From Thiothrix litoralis (GTDB taxonomy: Bacteria > Pseudomonadota > Gammaproteobacteria > Thiotrichales > Thiotrichaceae): a DNA stretch of 64,000 nucleotides. Positions within the stretch are counted from its first letter, which is position 1. Every line of letters starts with the position of its first letter. The notes under the pieces are model-generated. The model saw only the letters and a list, made by a program, of their open reading frames with translations. It ran no database searches and was not told where the DNA came from. Below are positions 50,686 through 58,973 of the stretch, piece by piece. The stretch lies in NCBI RefSeq assembly GCF_017901135.1, contig NZ_CP072801.1, forward strand, positions 186,001 through 250,000. Direction: 5' to 3'. The translations under genes were made by a program, and so were the position numbers.

Positions 50686-51999
50686 ATGATTTGGCTTCCA
50701 GTATTGATGACAGGTGGGGTGCTGTATGCGAGTGGTAAGGCGTTGCAGCGTGTCAAAAAGCCCGCATGGTTTGCGCGTCAGCCCGCCGCTACGGATGTGC
50801 AACAAGCTGATCGTGAGATGGTAGTATCAGCCGCGTCACTGGGTGTGGCTGCTGCCGGAGGATTATTGGCGCTGCCCGTGTTGGGGTGGCTGAGTTTGCC
50901 GGTATCGCTGTACTTGTTTGTGCCGGTGATTCGCGAGGCTGGCCAGGTGGTAGGCAAAGAACGCCGCGTTAATGATCAGGTGCTGACTACTGCACGTTTA
51001 GGCGTGTGTGTGGTGATGGGGTATACCTTTATTGCGGCACTGGATGCGGGTTTGCATACCCTGATGCACCGGATACAGGTACGTAATGAAGCAGCGTGGC
51101 GACAGGCTCTCCGGCAACGTTTTGGCGAGGATGCACAGCCTTTGGTGGCTTGGCTGGAGCAAACTTCCCAGCAGCCGACCGCTGCCCAGCAGTTGGGCGA
51201 ACGTATGGGGTCACGCGCTGCCCCACTGATGTTGGCAACGTGTGTGTTGAGTACGCCGGTATTGGGGATCAATCGCTCGGCGGCTTTCCTGACAACCTTC
51301 TTTGGCTCGCATTTGCGCAAGCTGGGGCCATACACCGCCCACGAATTCATGCGCCACGCCTTGGAACAGGATATTTTGCTAACCCACCCGCAGTTGCTGG
51401 ATCAGGCTCACAAGGTCGATACCGTGGTGTTTGATGGACGTATCCTGCATGACACCGTGGTATGCGGGCAGTTTGGGGGAATCGTGCGGGCATTGCGTCA
51501 GCAACAGCGTGCGGTGTACGTGTTTGCTGATACCGATGATAGGGCAGGGCTGATCAGGCAATGGCAGGAGGAAGGCAAGACGGTCGGTTACGTCGGTAGT
51601 GGTAACAATGATTTGCCAGCGATGCAGGCGGCCAACCTTGCCATTTTGCACCGTCATCAAGTGTTGACAGAGGGAAATGTGCCGCACATTTTGCTGCCCC
51701 GTGCTGATTTATTGCCTGTGCTGACGGTATTTGAACTGGCGGATACGTTTGCCAGCCGCCAACAATTCAACCTGCTTGCCCCGATTGGGGTGGATGTGGT
51801 GGATATTGCTACCACTTTGTTGCTGGATTTCGGGCTGGTGTATTCGGTGATATTTACGTATGCGGGGCTGATGTTGGGGATGGGGAGTGCGCGGCTGCCG
51901 AAGCTTCCTCAAGATAAGGGGCAAGTCGTCGATCCTAGTTTGCTGGTCGGTCAGTGTCAGAGGGGGCGACGCAGATATGCTGCTGCACCAGACAAGTAA
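50686..51999 (+). CDS. Degenerate P-type ATPase homologue (pseudo-enzyme)
   Basis: 437 aa, uninterrupted. It keeps the N-terminal membrane hairpin (AASLGVAAAGGLLALPVLGW), the GKERRVNDQVLTTARLG segment also in the active paralogues, and two C-terminal helices. The phosphorylation motif is VVFDGRILHD: the Asp (about 250) remains but KTGT is gone. The hinge reads GSGNNDLPAM instead of GDGINDAIA. The actuator TGES and the nucleotide-binding domain are missing. It should therefore not pump by the normal cycle. It may be a partner or regulator subunit of the full ATPases. Confidence 0.8.
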   Translation: MIWLPVLMTGGVLYASGKALQRVKKPAWFARQPAATDVQQADREMVVSAASLGVAAAGGLLALPVLGWLSLPVSLYLFVPVIREAGQVVGKERRVNDQVLTTARLGVCVVMGYTFIAALDAGLHTLMHRIQVRNEAAWRQALRQRFGEDAQPLVAWLEQTSQQPTAAQQLGERMGSRAAPLMLATCVLSTPVLGINRSAAFLTTFFGSHLRKLGPYTAHEFMRHALEQDILLTHPQLLDQAHKVDTVVFDGRILHDTVVCGQFGGIVRALRQQQRAVYVFADTDDRAGLIRQWQEEGKTVGYVGSGNNDLPAMQAANLAILHRHQVLTEGNVPHILLPRADLLPVLTVFELADTFASRQQFNLLAPIGVDVVDIATTLLLDFGLVYSVIFTYAGLMLGMGSARLPKLPQDKGQVVDPSLLVGQCQRGRRRYAAAPDK

Positions 52000-52171
52000 T
52001 AGCATGAATAACACACTGCGTAACAACGGCAATTAATTCCTTACCCCGCTTGATAACAGCAATGTGCCCAGCCGTTCGCGGTGGGTTCTACGAAGTTAGA
52101 ACTTACTTTATGCGCTGTTTGGGCTGGATGCGGGGGAAGTCGCGTTGTTAGAAGGAAATGTAGGCAGGAAA

Positions 52172-52198
52172 ATGTAAAACTTTGACAAAGATTTACAT
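52172..52198. promoter_or_regulatory. Inverted repeat before the RHH/PIN operon
   Basis: ATGTAAA and TTTACAT with 13 bp between, 38 bp before the antitoxin start. A likely operator for the ribbon-helix-helix antitoxin and its promoter. The 52000-52171 stretch before it holds nothing else I can identify. Confidence 0.45.
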
Positions 52199-52236
52199 AG
52201 CGCTATGATTAGAGAACTGCACAAGAGAGGTAGATC

Positions 52237-52563
52237 ATGGCAACCTTACACATTTCACTTTCCGACGCACTGAAAGATTTCGTGCAAAACCAAGTAGAAT
52301 CACGCGGCTTTTCCAATGCCAGCGACTATGTACGCACCCTAATCCGGGAAGCATTGGAAAAGCAAAAGCTTTCAGAAACGGAGAAAGTGTTACAAAAAAT
52401 GGCGCAACTACAAGCCGCTTATCCAACACTGGCAACTGCTGCTGGGCGTGATGCTTTCTTTGACAACATGATCAAGGAGTCAGCAAGTACAACAGCGCAA
52501 CAAGAAGACAACATTATGCAAACGGCTATCGCCGAAACCAACGCTCATCGGCAAGGCAAATGA
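52237..52563 (+). CDS. Ribbon-helix-helix antitoxin (ParD/CopG type)
   Basis: 108 aa. The N-terminal LHISLSDALKDFVQNQVESR is the beta-strand plus helix of ParD-type antitoxins, then FSNASDYVRTLIREAL. A long C-terminal tail (NIMQTAIAETNAHRQ) would contact the toxin. GAGGT 7 nt before the ATG. It overlaps the PIN gene by 4 bp. Confidence 0.85.
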   Translation: MATLHISLSDALKDFVQNQVESRGFSNASDYVRTLIREALEKQKLSETEKVLQKMAQLQAAYPTLATAAGRDAFFDNMIKESASTTAQQEDNIMQTAIAETNAHRQGK

Positions 52564-52970
52564 TGAAAATCATCCTTGATTGCAATATATTGGTTTCAGC
52601 CGGTCTGAAAAGTCGGGTTTGCAATGCAGTCTTGCGCTACGCCCTACGAGAAGCACAGGTCGTTGTCAGTATCGCCATTTTGAGCGAGTATCAGGATGTG
52701 CTATCACGGAAAAAATTTGCAGCACAGCAGGAAAATATGCAGAAAATCCTATTTACGGTGTATTCGGGTGGCACATTGGTGGCGAATGTACCTGAATCCA
52801 GCGTGCTTTCCCCAGACCCCAAAGACCAACCCTACATCGACTTGGCGATGGCTACACAAGCTGACTACCTGATTACTGGCAACATGCAGGACTTTCCCGA
52901 CTCTCCGTATGGTGTCACACAAGCCATTAAACCCGCGCGTTTTCTGGACTTACTTGGAATAATCACCTAA
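52560..52970 (+). CDS. PIN-domain toxin (COG1569 type)
   Basis: 136 aa; the first two codons are both Met. PIN acidic residues are in [12 protein letters not shown] (Asp), [10 protein letters not shown] (Glu) and [17 protein letters not shown] (Asp). PIN ribonucleases of this group pair with RHH antitoxins. Its last three codons (from about 52962) lie in the duplicated Sir2 flank, so the island boundary falls inside this gene. Confidence 0.85.
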   Translation: MMKIILDCNILVSAGLKSRVCNAVLRYALREAQVVVSIAILSEYQDVLSRKKFAAQQENMQKILFTVYSGGTLVANVPESSVLSPDPKDQPYIDLAMATQADYLITGNMQDFPDSPYGVTQAIKPARFLDLLGIIT

Positions 52971-53685
52971 CCAAACACATACCCATTATGAACATGCACG
53001 CACACATCGTCATTCTCACCGGCGCGGGGATTTCCGCCGAATCCGGCATCCAAACCTTCCGTGCCAGCGACGGGCTGTGGCACGAACACCGCATCGAAGA
53101 TGTCGCCACCCCTGACGGTTTCGAGCGCAACCCGGCCTTGGTACACGAATTTTACAATGCCCGGCGGCGGCAACTGCATGACCCCAAGGTTCAACCCAAC
53201 GCCGCGCACTTGGCACTTGCCAAGCTGGAACGCGAACACCCCGGCAAGGTGCTGCTGGTCACGCAAAATGTCGATAACCTGCACGAACGGGCGGGCAGCC
53301 AAAACCTGATTCACATGCACGGCGAACTCGCCAAAATCCGCTGCCAGCAAAGCGGGCTGGTCTACGATTGGCTGGATGATATTGATACCGACAGTATCTG
53401 CGACTGCTGCCAGCGCCCCGGCAATTTGCGCCCGCACATTGTCTGGTTCGATGAAATGCCGCTCCAGATGCAAGATATTTTCAGGGCGCTGGAAGAAGCC
53501 GACCTGTTTATCGCCATCGGCACCTCCGGGCTGGTTTACCCGGCGGCAGGGCTGGTCAAAATTGCTCAGGAAGAAGGCGTCAGGACAGTAGAACTGAACC
53601 TTGACCCCACCAACAACAGCGAGCTGTTCGACGAGTCCATCAACGGTTTGGCCAGCCAGATCGTGCCCGCGTTTGTGGAACAGCT
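52962..53685. repeat. Inverted-repeat arm of the NRPS island (Sir2 copy B)
   Basis: About 724 bp matching the complement of 31774-32496. With the other arm it encloses 20.5 kb holding the synthetase operon and the RHH/PIN genes. The few differences noticed by eye are scattered, some synonymous. Confidence 0.85.
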
Positions 53686-53704
53686 ACTGAATTCAACCCA
53701 GTAA
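52988..53704 (+). CDS. Sir2-family NAD-dependent protein deacylase (CobB-like)
   Basis: 238 aa, complete. [17 protein letters not shown] (NAD site), FYNARRRQ (Tyr and Arg of the Sirt5/CobB acyl-pocket signature), [18 protein letters not shown] with the catalytic His, zinc Cys residues around SICDCCQR, and IGTSGLVYP. The YxxR pair suggests removal of acidic acyl groups such as succinyl. This copy retains the original end ([11 protein letters not shown]), unlike the copy at 31712. Confidence 0.92.
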   Translation: MNMHAHIVILTGAGISAESGIQTFRASDGLWHEHRIEDVATPDGFERNPALVHEFYNARRRQLHDPKVQPNAAHLALAKLEREHPGKVLLVTQNVDNLHERAGSQNLIHMHGELAKIRCQQSGLVYDWLDDIDTDSICDCCQRPGNLRPHIVWFDEMPLQMQDIFRALEEADLFIAIGTSGLVYPAAGLVKIAQEEGVRTVELNLDPTNNSELFDESINGLASQIVPAFVEQLLNSTQ

Positions 53705-53713
53705 CGCGGTTAC

Positions 53714-55615
53714 TCAGCTACTCCGCCCGCGCCATACCAAGGGCTTGCGCAACTGCACATCGTAATCGGCGATATGCAAATGGCCTTCTGGCTTGATCTC
53801 GGCCTGAACCTCGTGCTGTTGCGCAATTGCTGCCACATCTTGCGTTTCCAGCTTGCCCGCATCCGCCAACGCGTTGGAAAGCGCGTGCAAGAAATGAGCA
53901 TATTGCCCCAGCAATTCCTTGGTTTCACTCACCAGCCGCATCATCATTTTTTCCACGTCCATATCGGTGACGGTGGTATTCATGCGGTGCGGGTAATCTT
54001 CAATCGTGTAAGTGGCCTGAAATTCGTCGTCGAAACCGTAGCGGCGCACATAATCCATCGCCAGTTCGGTGGCGCGTTCGCGGTCATTTTCACGCCCGGT
54101 GGAAGCCTCCTGATACCCGAACAGCAATTCCTCGGCAACCCCGCCCGCCAGATACACTTTAATCATGTCCAGCAAGCTGCGCCGGGTACGGTGCAATTGG
54201 TGTGGAAAAGTGAAGCCGCTGGCATAGCTGCTGGCAACCTTGCTTTGCAATTGCAGCGGAATCAGCCCAAACAGCACCATGTAAACCACCGCATGACCCG
54301 CTTCGTGGGCGCTGATATTGGCTACGGCAGCCAAGGTATTGTCCTGACGGATTTTGTCGATACGCCCCACGTAAGGGTATTCCAGCGTCGCATCTCCCAA
54401 ACGCGCCATGATTTTTTGCTGCGCCTCATCATAATGCAGGTGAATTTCATCAGCATCATCGGTCAACGCTTGCAGCAATAGCCGCGACAGATTGACCTCC
54501 AGAATATCGGTCACGCTGGAAAACAGCGGGCGCACGCCTTGCACCGGGAATACGCCATTACGGTAAATCAGGCGATTGATACTCGCATCCGTCACCAGCC
54601 GGATGCCGGTGCGCTGCTCGGTATCCGTCTGCACCCGGTTAACTTCCCGCGTAATCAGCGTGTTGAAGTCCTGTTTGCGCAGACTGGGGTAAACGAGGTG
54701 GATATTGCCAAAACGCGCCACCTGTTCCGGGCGGAACTTGCGTAACAGCGCATCCTTGATGTCCATCAGCGTCACTTTGGTGGTGAAGGCGTGGAAAATA
54801 TCCGCATCCACATCCGCTTCTGCCGCCTGATGCGCCATCTGGAAAGCATCATCCAGGTTGCCCGAAATCAGGATAAGCGTCTGGGTATGGTTAATCGGTT
54901 CATAAATCACCTTCTTGCGCTTGGCAGCGAGGATCATATTGACCATTTCTTCTTCGGTAATGTCGAGCATATCGCCGACATCCATATCCAGATTCAGCGC
55001 TTTTTTCAGGTTAATCGCATCCCAAGTGCTGATGTACGCGGGGCCGACATCTTCCTCGTCGTCTTTATCACCCTTGCTGCGGCGGCGTTGGGCATTGCGT
55101 TCCCGCTGGTAATATTCGTACAGGAAACTGTCGAGGTCGTCCTTTTGCTTTTTAGACAAATGCCCGTCAGACAGCAATTCCCAGAAATCCATAAACTTGG
55201 TTTGTGGTAGGGCTTCACCTTTGGAATCAATGGTATTGAAGCGCTGGATTTCATCAAACAGCACGATGCAAGGCTTGCCGTTGTGGAAGCCGTAATCATC
55301 CAGCACCGCTGACACCGACGAGCTCCACGAAGTTTGCCCGGTATTCGATAGCTCGATTTCGGCAAACCTGTCCTGAAAATGCAGGTGTTTGACCAGTTGG
55401 CGCACCAAGTCGGTTTTGCCTACCCCGGTCATGCCCCACAGGTTGATAATCACCGGGCGCTTGAGCAGTTCCGGCATTAAATACCAGACCTGAATGCAGT
55501 CCATCAACTCGTCGATGATTTTATCTATCCCAACGAAATGCTGCTTAAGGGCTTGCTTGGCGGCTTCAAGCTCGGCTTTGCGGGCTTGGATATGGGTTTT
55601 GTCTAGTTGTAGCAT
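53714..55615 (-). CDS. Soluble Clp-type AAA ATPase fused to an M41 peptidase
   Basis: 633 aa with no membrane helix. Walker A GMTGVGKT at 61-68, Walker B VLFDEIQRF at 118-126, and a VQGVRPLFSSVTD block near 358-370 like the C-terminal subdomain of ClpX/ClpB-type AAA proteins. A FtsH-type M41 peptidase follows with HEAGH at 437-441 and third zinc ligand Asp511 in TGREND. In FtsH the peptidase follows a classic AAA module with two N-terminal membrane helices; here both are replaced. An insert of about 60 charged residues lies at 150-210. Expected to be a cytosolic ATP-dependent zinc protease; substrate unknown. Confidence 0.85.
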   Translation of the reverse strand: MLQLDKTHIQARKAELEAAKQALKQHFVGIDKIIDELMDCIQVWYLMPELLKRPVIINLWGMTGVGKTDLVRQLVKHLHFQDRFAEIELSNTGQTSWSSSVSAVLDDYGFHNGKPCIVLFDEIQRFNTIDSKGEALPQTKFMDFWELLSDGHLSKKQKDDLDSFLYEYYQRERNAQRRRSKGDKDDEEDVGPAYISTWDAINLKKALNLDMDVGDMLDITEEEMVNMILAAKRKKVIYEPINHTQTLILISGNLDDAFQMAHQAAEADVDADIFHAFTTKVTLMDIKDALLRKFRPEQVARFGNIHLVYPSLRKQDFNTLITREVNRVQTDTEQRTGIRLVTDASINRLIYRNGVFPVQGVRPLFSSVTDILEVNLSRLLLQALTDDADEIHLHYDEAQQKIMARLGDATLEYPYVGRIDKIRQDNTLAAVANISAHEAGHAVVYMVLFGLIPLQLQSKVASSYASGFTFPHQLHRTRRSLLDMIKVYLAGGVAEELLFGYQEASTGRENDRERATELAMDYVRRYGFDDEFQATYTIEDYPHRMNTTVTDMDVEKMMMRLVSETKELLGQYAHFLHALSNALADAGKLETQDVAAIAQQHEVQAEIKPEGHLHIADYDVQLRKPLVWRGRSS

Positions 55616-55687
55616 GGGGTAATATTACATAAAAATGCAGCGCTAAGGCTGTAAAAAATTGCACTTGCCTCAGAGTTCGGCGTTTTC

Positions 55688-56332
55688 TTAGACACTGGCT
55701 TGCGGGCGACGTTCCAACAAACAATCCGCAAACTTTTGTTCAAGGAGAGGAACAAGCAATACGGGCTTCTCCTTGCCAGAAAGCCGCGCCAAATGCAGCG
55801 CCAGCATTATCGAAACGTCGTTGGAGGCCTTGACCGCTTGATGGAGCAGGGCTGGGAGGTAGCCCTTGCTGTGACGGTGCAACACATGGATACCGCCGTA
55901 CACATAGGAACTCAGCGGTTTCCATGAGTATTCCTTAAACTGTAATAACCGCTTCATATCCCCTGCGGGTGGCTTGCCTTCCAGCTCCTGAACCATTTGT
56001 GCCATCAGCGGCAGCCTGTCAGCCCGGTTGGCTTTTTCGTGGTTGAACTCACCCATCAGACGTGCAATGACCGTATCTGTCGCGGCGTAGTGCAGCCATA
56101 TCCCACGTACCAAGGCTTCGTATTGAAGGCGCAACAAGCTGATCGCCGAGGTAAAATTTCCACCCGCAATCAGCATTTTGACGCTTTCGGCATGTTCAAA
56201 ACCAATCCCGCACATAATCCGGCTGGAAGTGGTACGGTCAGTCTGGTCAGCACGGTTTAGCTGCATGAAACGCAATAAACGCAGCTCCAGCTCGATCGAG
56301 CGCCACAGCAGATTCTTGAGTTCATCGTTCAT
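55688..56332 (-). CDS. Hypothetical protein, DUF6988-like
   Basis: 214 aa from the ATG at 56332; a start at 56443 would run into the transporter promoter. Mostly helical. The central segment GGNFTSAISLLRLQYEALVR and NHEKANRADRLPLMAQMVQ resemble a small family found near restriction or toxin genes, but I am not certain of the match. No catalytic motif is clear. It is divergent from the EamA gene. Confidence 0.55.
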   Translation of the reverse strand: MNDELKNLLWRSIELELRLLRFMQLNRADQTDRTTSSRIMCGIGFEHAESVKMLIAGGNFTSAISLLRLQYEALVRGIWLHYAATDTVIARLMGEFNHEKANRADRLPLMAQMVQELEGKPPAGDMKRLLQFKEYSWKPLSSYVYGGIHVLHRHSKGYLPALLHQAVKASNDVSIMLALHLARLSGKEKPVLLVPLLEQKFADCLLERRPQASV

Positions 56333-56458
56333 TTCGGTCAATACAATCACCTTTGCTGAATCATCAAGTTGGATCAGCTTGTCAAAAACGATTATAACGC
56401 CAAAACAAAACCATCTTTCCAGTAAACTGGCTAGCCTTAGCATTATTCGGAAACCTTT

Positions 56459-57349
56459 ATGCCCTCACACCGCCTACAGCACACCGTTGCGCTGTTGACC
56501 CTGTTTTATTCTGCCACCCTGTGGGGTTTGTTTTGGTATCCCTTCCGTTTGCTGGATGAAATGGGGGTGGATGGGCTAACCGCAACCTGTATCGCCTTCT
56601 TATTACCCACACTGGTCGTCGGCTGGTGGTATGCCAAGGATTTGTGGCAAGCGCGTGCCCACTGGTTCTGGCTAGTAATCTTGGGGTTAACCTCTGGCTG
56701 GAGCAATGTTGGCTATGTCCTCGGGGCGTTGGAGGGTGAAGTCATGCGGGTGCTGCTGCTGTTTTACCTCTCACCCCTGTGGACGGTGTTATTCGCGTGG
56801 TTCCTGCTGCGGGAACGCTTGAACGCCATCGGTTGGCTGGTTGTCGCCCTGTCGCTGGGCGGGGCGCTGGTGATGTTGTGGCAACCCGATGGGCGTTTGC
56901 CTGCGAATCAGGCGGAATGGTTTGGCTTGTCCGCTGGCGTAACCTTTGCTCTGAGCATTGTCGCGGGGCGCTACTTAAGCACGAATGTAAGCAATGGCGC
57001 AAAAACCCTGACTGTGTGGCTGGGGGTGACGATATTAACGGGAGTTGGTTTGTTTTTCGTGCCCTTCCAAGGTGGCTTGCAGGTCTTTACGCCCAATGCA
57101 ATTTGGATATTGCTGGGTCTAGCCGTAGCACTGGGCAGTGTGACTTATGCGGTGCAATACGGCATTACCCTCGTGCCTGCCAGCCGCTCCAACGTCATTT
57201 TTCTGTTTGAATTGATCATCGCCGCTATTGCTGCGTTTTGGTTAACACAGGAACGCATGGATTGGCAGGAATGGGTCGGTGCAGCCATGATTATCACTTC
57301 CAGCCTGTTTTCGGGGAAAATGCACGCTATGGAAACGACTGAAACGTGA
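56459..57349 (+). CDS. EamA/DMT family transporter
   Basis: 296 aa with ten hydrophobic helices in two EamA repeats: the first has SATLWGLFWYPFRLLDE, the second SAGVTFALSIVAGRYLS and RSNVIFLFELIIAAI. The drug/metabolite transporter superfamily exports or imports small metabolites; substrate unknown. It ends in MHAMETTET. The last about 65 residues exist as an inverted fragment at 31573. Confidence 0.9.
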   Translation: MPSHRLQHTVALLTLFYSATLWGLFWYPFRLLDEMGVDGLTATCIAFLLPTLVVGWWYAKDLWQARAHWFWLVILGLTSGWSNVGYVLGALEGEVMRVLLLFYLSPLWTVLFAWFLLRERLNAIGWLVVALSLGGALVMLWQPDGRLPANQAEWFGLSAGVTFALSIVAGRYLSTNVSNGAKTLTVWLGVTILTGVGLFFVPFQGGLQVFTPNAIWILLGLAVALGSVTYAVQYGITLVPASRSNVIFLFELIIAAIAAFWLTQERMDWQEWVGAAMIITSSLFSGKMHAMETTET

Positions 57350-57364
57350 CCACTAGTCACCGAA

Positions 57365-57467
57365 TTACGCCAGGGGCTTCTCCAGCGCCAGCCATTGCAG
57401 TGCAATAATCGCCAAGGATGCCTGAATGTTACCGGCTTTTAGCCATGCCATTGCGGTGTGGCGCGGG
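57365..57467 (-). pseudogene. NudF C-terminal fragment
   Basis: Encodes the last 33 residues of the NUDIX protein at 30976 (HTAMAWLKAGNIQASLAIIA, then ending in LEKPLA) with three differences in the part read. Upstream sequence is replaced by the repeat element at 57467. Marks the far end of the duplicated block. Confidence 0.9.
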
Positions 57468-57640
57468 GGTGTGACCGGAAGTGATGCATGGTCTAATATC
57501 CGGTTAATATTCCCATTAAACGAGTCCCCGCCTGTTAGACAAGCCAACGCATTGCCCGTCATCCCGCGCTTCAGGAACGGATTGAATCCCTCTTGAACAT
57601 CATGGAATCGAGTGGGGGTGCAGCACTTCCGGTCACACCC
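57467..57640. mobile_element. 174-bp MITE-like element
   Basis: Bounded by perfect 17-bp terminal inverted repeats, GGGTGTGACCGGAAGTG at 57467-57483 and its complement at 57624-57640. There is no coding capacity inside. It interrupts the NudF copy. The family is not recognised, so a transposon partner with the same ends may lie elsewhere in the genome. Confidence 0.65.
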
Positions 57641-57667
57641 TGCACCTGCCAATGAAGCGGCTGCAAT

Positions 57668-57868
57668 TTACAGTGCCTGCCACACCACTCGGTCAAAACC
57701 CAAAGCTACCACGGCAAGACAATGCAGCCGCTGTGGCTCCTGGTATTTTTCTGCCAATACGGCGTGGTAATACTGCAATTGTTGCAGGGTAGGGTACTGG
57801 CGCATACTGGGGCGGATCACCAGTACCAACAAGTCGGCATAGCGCCGTTTCCGAATCGACCACTTGAC
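57668..57868 (-). pseudogene. C-terminal fragment of an unknown protein
   Basis: An open frame of about 66 codons on the complement ends at 57668. It reads KRRYADLLVLVIRP, LQQLQYYHAVLAEKY and LHCLAVVALGFDRVVWQAL. The pattern is protein-like, with no start. It is cut at its 5' side by an IS200/605-type right end at 57867. No family recognised. Confidence 0.55.
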
Positions 57869-58005
57869 ATCCTCCCCGCCCTAAAGAACGAGGATTCCTC
57901 CTGCGAGACGGCTATGCCCAGCCGCGAGAATGCCAATGATGCCGTAAGGAAATCGAATCATGCGGGAAAATCCTGAAGTTTGGATGCCTTCAGAATAGCA
58001 TACCT
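57867..58005 (-). mobile_element. Stranded right end of an IS200/605-type element
   Basis: On the complement this reads AGGAATCCTCGTTCTTTAGG then GCGGGGAGGATGTCAAG, matching the right end of the IS1341-type element at 58838. The hairpin and a short upstream segment remain; no tnpB is left. The left boundary at 57867 is clear, the right one is approximate. Confidence 0.65.
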
Positions 58006-58026
58006 TGCATTATGGTTGGGTTGGGA

Positions 58027-58800
58027 TCAAATTCCCCCACTGACTTCAACAATCTGCCCCGTTACATAACTGGCTGCTTCAGAGGCCAGAAACACCGTCA
58101 CTTCCGCCTGTTCTTCCGGGGTAGAAAGTCGACCCACGGGTATCGACTCCAATACGTCATTTTTCTCTGCTGCCGAGCGCACCTGCCAGAATTTTTCATC
58201 GACCCGCTCGGTCAGGGTAATGCCGGGGGCAACCGCGTTACAGGTAATGCCATACGAGCCAACTTCCCGCGACAGTTTACGGGTAAAACCATCTACTCCA
58301 GCTTTGGATGCGGCATAAGCGACTGACACCTTGTCACGCCGCCCGTGGCTGGCAATCGAAGAAAAGTTGACGATCCTGCCATACTGATGACGTTTCATCA
58401 GCGGCACGGCAGCGCGGCAGCAGAGGAAGGTTGAAGTCAGGTTGAGGTCAAGCAGCCCCTGCCACTGCGACAATTCCATGTCTTCCAGCTTGGCACCGGG
58501 GTTGCCTGCCGCTGTACCGCCACCCACGGCATTGATGAGGATGTCGAGCCGCGAATGCTTGTTTGCAATCTCTCCGAACACCGTTTGTACCGCCATTTCC
58601 TGAGTGACATCCAGCAGATAAATATCTATCTGTAAGGGGTATTCCAGTGCTGTCAATTGGTTTGCCAAGGTGGCGAGCTTGTTTGCATCGGTATCCAATA
58701 GTACTAGGGTCTTGACGTGTTTTGCCAGCATTAGCGCCGTAGATCTGCCAATGCCATTGCCAGCGCCGGTAATGACAGCCAGCCGCTGTGATTCACTCAT
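58027..58800 (-). CDS. Short-chain dehydrogenase/reductase
   Basis: 257 aa. Cofactor motif VITGAGNGIGRSTAL, NAVGG strand (NAG-like), catalytic Ser in NFSSIASHG and YAASKAGVDGF (YxxxK), then APGITLTERV. A FabG/EntA-like SDR. Its position one insertion sequence away from a salicylate/isochorismate synthase suggests an EntA-like step (dihydro-dihydroxybenzoate oxidation), but no isochorismatase is in view. Confidence 0.88.
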   Translation of the reverse strand: MSESQRLAVITGAGNGIGRSTALMLAKHVKTLVLLDTDANKLATLANQLTALEYPLQIDIYLLDVTQEMAVQTVFGEIANKHSRLDILINAVGGGTAAGNPGAKLEDMELSQWQGLLDLNLTSTFLCCRAAVPLMKRHQYGRIVNFSSIASHGRRDKVSVAYAASKAGVDGFTRKLSREVGSYGITCNAVAPGITLTERVDEKFWQVRSAAEKNDVLESIPVGRLSTPEEQAEVTVFLASEAASYVTGQIVEVSGGI

Positions 58801-58973
58801 GATTTAGCCTGCTTTGCGTACATGTTCATCCATCTTGCGCGAGATACCCCGTCCTTCAGGGCGGGGAGGGATAGCGCGTCGGCGTTAGCCGACCCTCTTC
58901 TCGCTCCTCTTTTTGGTTAAGCTATCTTGATTAAACACACAGAAATCACACGGTATGAACTATACTGTGAGTT

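Noticed and set aside
57344-57364. GTGACCACTAGTCAC palindrome between EamA and the NudF fragment as a terminator
   Set aside because: It has no T run, and the same sequence lies in the other copy at 31558-31575, so it simply marks the duplicated segment.
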